The notes under the pieces: model-generated | What the model was told of the DNA's origin: nothing | The model's input: the letters and a program-made list of their open reading frames with translations, nothing else | The model's database searches: none | Position numbers and translations under genes: made by a program | Source of the DNA: Candidatus Zixiibacteriota bacterium | Lineage (GTDB): Bacteria > Zixibacteria > MSB-5A5 > GN15 > FEB-12 | Length of the DNA stretch: 7,357 nucleotides | NCBI GenBank assembly: GCA_003641345.1 | Contig: QNAD01000096.1 | Span: 1-7,357, forward strand | Direction of reading: 5' to 3' | Shown: piece after piece, positions 4,865-7,357 of the stretch | How positions within the stretch are numbered: position 1 is the first letter of the stretch | How the letters are laid out: every line of letters begins with the position of its first letter

Positions 4865-7357
4865 TTATTTTATTACAAATATATTATTTATCATTGTTGT
4901 TAAATCAACAATATTAATTATCCCATCATGGTTTACGTCAGCAACTTGAATGTTTTGGATTCGACAACCCCGAAAAAGGTAATCAATCATCATGGTCAAG
5001 TCCAATATGTCAACATTGTTATCATTATTAATATCGCCGGACATGTGTCCAATCAAAGTCAGAGGAGTTTTTTTAATAAAAGCAGTACCATTTTCCGTAA
5101 TACCACTGACAGTAATGTAAGTTGTAACTGTATCAAATATCGGTTGCAACGGTTCTATAAATTCCTCTATGTCGTAGTAAAACACTCCTGCTTCACCGGT
5201 AAAACCCATTACCCAGTCACTTACATTTAAGGAATCATAATTCTTTTTACCATTTATTTTTACGCTGTTCCAGTCTATGTCTGACCCTCTGTTTTGCTGA
5301 CTATATCCAAGTTTGATATAAATTGTATGGTCTGTTTCTTCAACAGTATTTAACTCAAACAATTCAATTACTTTCGGGTTTGATAAAGTGCGTAAGTTAT
5401 CATACTCAGGATAAGTTGCTTTCATAGCTTCTTTCAAATTAGTAATAGACAATAATCTATTATCTCCCAGTCCGGCGGCTACTTTTATCAAAACATATTG
5501 GCTGTCACCCGGAGCGAAATCAAAAGGTCCGACAGAACCTAACATTCTTTTATCATTAGGGAAATCATCAACCTCGCCAATATTTTGAACAGGATCACCG
5601 CAAAATTCAAATTTAGAGCCGTTATTCAAAGGCGTACCATCACACTTTAATCCTCTGAGCATATTATAACATTCGCTGACATTAGTTGGTTTGTCGTCGC
5701 TTATATATTGCCTAAATGACATTATTCCTGAGTTAATAAATCCATCTATTGGTGAATCCCCAAACCATCCAATATCATACTGACCAGATGGTGTTAAAAT
5801 ACCTCTGACAAATTTAAAACCCATTGCTGGAGGAAGTGTACCATAATTATAATCATTATTATTGGAATTATACATATATCCAATGCCAAGAGCAGTATCA
5901 CAACCAACTAAATCATCAGCATAATAGCCGATATCAGGATCAAACCATAAAGTAAAATAGCAGTCTCTTAAGTCTTTGTTTCCTTTGTTATAAAATTTGT
6001 ATTCCATAAATACAGTCTGGCTAATTGGGTGGCTTTCCGAAACAAGTTCAGGGACGGGAATTTTAAAAAAGAGTGTGTCCGCTTCATATCTTTTGAAAGT
6101 TCTTATTCTAAACACAGAACCAAGCTCTGGCATGTCCTGATTAAAAGGCGGTGCAATCCCAGCAGTAATATTGATAAACACCATTTTATCCATTACCGGA
6201 GATGAATTCTCGCCGGAATATGTTTCCGGATTATAACGAATTTGAAGCATTTCATCATAATAACCTTGTTCACCCGAAGAGGTGTCGTTTGGTATTCTCC
6301 AATAAAACTGATCTGTAAAAGCTTCATCTGCTCCGGAAAGTGCTGAGTGTTCGCATCCAGCAGGACCGCATCCGGTTGATGGGGAACCATACGATGATAA
6401 ATCAAAAATACCATTGCCATCATCTTCTACCCAGACAATACACCGAACATCATCGGATTCATCCTTAGGCGTATTAATTCCTATACGCCATAATTCAAAC
6501 GGCACCCATATGGAAGTACCGGTTGTAATATCGTAAGCATAGCTACCACTTCCCATAAAGCGAATTTCCCAATCATACTTTCCAAGATTTGCCAATTGCG
6601 TGGAATCGTAATTATTCAGTGTTTGTTCGAGGAATTTTTCATATGACGCATAAGTTAGGTCATCATTATCATCCGCTAAATCAGCGGTATGAATTGCCCA
6701 GCGACCTTCTCCCTCTTGTTGTAAATTACTTAAACTTCGCGATGGAAATCCAACAGAGCTAATTGCGGCACCAAGCGGCGTTGACCAGTTGTGAATCATA
6801 GTTTTTGGAAGCTCAAAAGATGAAAACATTTTATAAGTCAGGTAAACATCAATTTCAAATCCTTCTATAAGTGCTATTGGTGACCCTTTGGTAAAATCTG
6901 TTTGGTTTTCAAGAATTATCTTACCGCTGTTTCTATTTACTAATGACCAACTTTCACCGTTAATAGAATCAACATCTACGATTACATCAAGAGTATCACC
7001 GTTAGCTTTATGTGGTTCTGTTATGTTGATATCAACCGTTAACTGAAGAGAACCTTCTTGGTCAATTTCAAAATAATATGAAAAGTATAAGTTATTATTC
7101 CCCAGTTCATCATACGCCCATGCAGTTTGTTGAACCTCAACTCCTATTGGAGCTGATTGGCAATAATCTGAGTTATGTGCTTCTTCGTTGGCATCATTAA
7201 AAACAGTCCACAACATCTGTTTCCCCTTGACCAACGGATTGCCTTCGTTATCAACAGGAGCACCCTGATCAACAGGCCAATTCAAATAATCTTCGTTAGG
7301 ATTATTTTCCAAGCTATCGCTATGCAATTTATAGACCTTGAATTCCGGCTTGTCTTC
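4865..7357 (-). CDS. Modular secreted protein with C-terminal dockerin, N-terminus beyond window
   Basis: This 830-residue open fragment continues in frame off the right edge. The earliest start-like codon (TTG, 7327) is internal, because EDKPEFKVYK precedes it, so any signal peptide lies outside. Numbering from that TTG, an N-terminal block has LWTVFNDAN (39-47) and PIGVEVQQTAWAY (60-72). A beta-rich stretch follows with DTLDVIVDVDSINGESWSL (111-129) and IEGFEIDVYL (154-163), then WVPFELWRIGINTP (274-287) and FYWRIPND (341-348). A later block has FMEYKFYNKGNKDLRDCYF (440-458), WFDPDIG, DDLVGCDTALGIGY (471-484) and KRMLGSVGPFDFAPGDSQ (593-610). These are recurrent blocks of large secreted FCB-group proteins of unknown function. 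A two-repeat type I dockerin closes it (764-820): calcium loops DINNDNNVDILD and DVNHDGIINIVD. No type IX sorting domain follows. The exact role is unknown; a surface or extracellular protein is likely. Confidence 0.83.
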   Translation of the reverse strand, partial: EDKPEFKVYKLHSDSLENNPNEDYLNWPVDQGAPVDNEGNPLVKGKQMLWTVFNDANEEAHNSDYCQSAPIGVEVQQTAWAYDELGNNNLYFSYYFEIDQEGSLQLTVDINITEPHKANGDTLDVIVDVDSINGESWSLVNRNSGKIILENQTDFTKGSPIALIEGFEIDVYLTYKMFSSFELPKTMIHNWSTPLGAAISSVGFPSRSLSNLQQEGEGRWAIHTADLADDNDDLTYASYEKFLEQTLNNYDSTQLANLGKYDWEIRFMGSGSYAYDITTGTSIWVPFELWRIGINTPKDESDDVRCIVWVEDDGNGIFDLSSYGSPSTGCGPAGCEHSALSGADEAFTDQFYWRIPNDTSSGEQGYYDEMLQIRYNPETYSGENSSPVMDKMVFINITAGIAPPFNQDMPELGSVFRIRTFKRYEADTLFFKIPVPELVSESHPISQTVFMEYKFYNKGNKDLRDCYFTLWFDPDIGYYADDLVGCDTALGIGYMYNSNNNDYNYGTLPPAMGFKFVRGILTPSGQYDIGWFGDSPIDGFINSGIMSFRQYISDDKPTNVSECYNMLRGLKCDGTPLNNGSKFEFCGDPVQNIGEVDDFPNDKRMLGSVGPFDFAPGDSQYVLIKVAAGLGDNRLLSITNLKEAMKATYPEYDNLRTLSNPKVIELFELNTVEETDHTIYIKLGYSQQNRGSDIDWNSVKINGKKNYDSLNVSDWVMGFTGEAGVFYYDIEEFIEPLQPIFDTVTTYITVSGITENGTAFIKKTPLTLIGHMSGDINNDNNVDILDLTMMIDYLFRGCRIQNIQVADVNHDGIINIVDLTTMINNIFVIK
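4868..5038 (-). other. Type I dockerin domain of the large protein
   Basis: The last 57 residues form two duplicated calcium-binding loop-helix units, beginning GDINNDNNVDILDLTMMIDYLF and ADVNHDGIINIVDLTTMINNIF in overlapping short runs. Acidic and Asn ligands fall at positions 1, 3, 5, 9 and 12 of each loop; in the second unit position 9 is Asn. Such domains dock onto cohesins in cellulosomes. In FCB genomes they commonly cap non-cellulosomal secreted proteins, and no cohesin is visible here. Confidence 0.88.

Noticed and set aside
4928..5230. Plus-strand open frame opposite the dockerin gene
   Set aside because: It is antisense to a clear dockerin and beta-rich coding region. No family resemblance or ribosome site supports it.
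7325..7327. TTG as the true start of the dockerin protein
   Set aside because: The frame is open to the window edge, and the upstream codons (EDKPEFKVYK) read as family-like protein, so the gene is truncated by the window.

Overview
This is an AT-rich window (I estimate 35-38% G+C by eye) that most likely comes from an uncultured bacterium of the FCB superphylum; candidate Zixibacteria or a relative is the best guess. Three things point there. The large minus-strand gene at the right end is a modular secreted protein with a C-terminal type I dockerin, a family style I know from Zixibacteria, Marinimicrobia and related lineages. Both divergent genes near 1.7-1.9 kb are preceded by TTG-N19-TAAATTTR, which resembles the Bacteroidota -33/-7 promoter (TTTG and TAnnTTTG). 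Strong Shine-Dalgarno sequences are scarce. The placement is an inference, not a measurement.

Layout, left to right. Positions 1-110 hold no recognisable gene. Positions 111-333 are hairpin-rich and somewhat higher in G+C than their surroundings. They look like a structured or dispersed intergenic repeat element. Directly after the last hairpin, 327-527 on the plus strand carries a short open frame with one clear dockerin repeat, the orphan tail of a lost gene. A minus-strand two-gene operon follows: a class I SAM-dependent methyltransferase (1702-1100) and, 11 bases downstream, a membrane protein that fits an ECF-transporter substrate-binding (S) component (1088-570, TTG start). Diverging from it on the plus strand is uvrA (1875-4729), the damage-recognition ATPase of nucleotide excision repair. 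It is complete in content, but a one-base frameshift just before its first zinc finger splits it. Between the uvrA stop and the next gene lies a short plus-strand remnant (about 4741-4854) ending in the C-terminal zinc-finger half of a formamidopyrimidine-DNA glycosylase (Fpg/MutM-Nei family). The rest of the window (4865-7357, minus) is the large dockerin protein, whose N-terminus runs off the right edge.

Functionally there are three units: an uptake/methylation pair of unknown substrate, a DNA-repair locus with an interrupted uvrA and a vestigial glycosylase, and cell-surface or secreted dockerin proteins (one intact at the C-terminus, one relic). I found no CRISPR array, tRNA, rRNA, transposase or phage gene. 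The least explained parts are the hairpin-rich left end and the two gene relics, which suggest that this locus has been rearranged.
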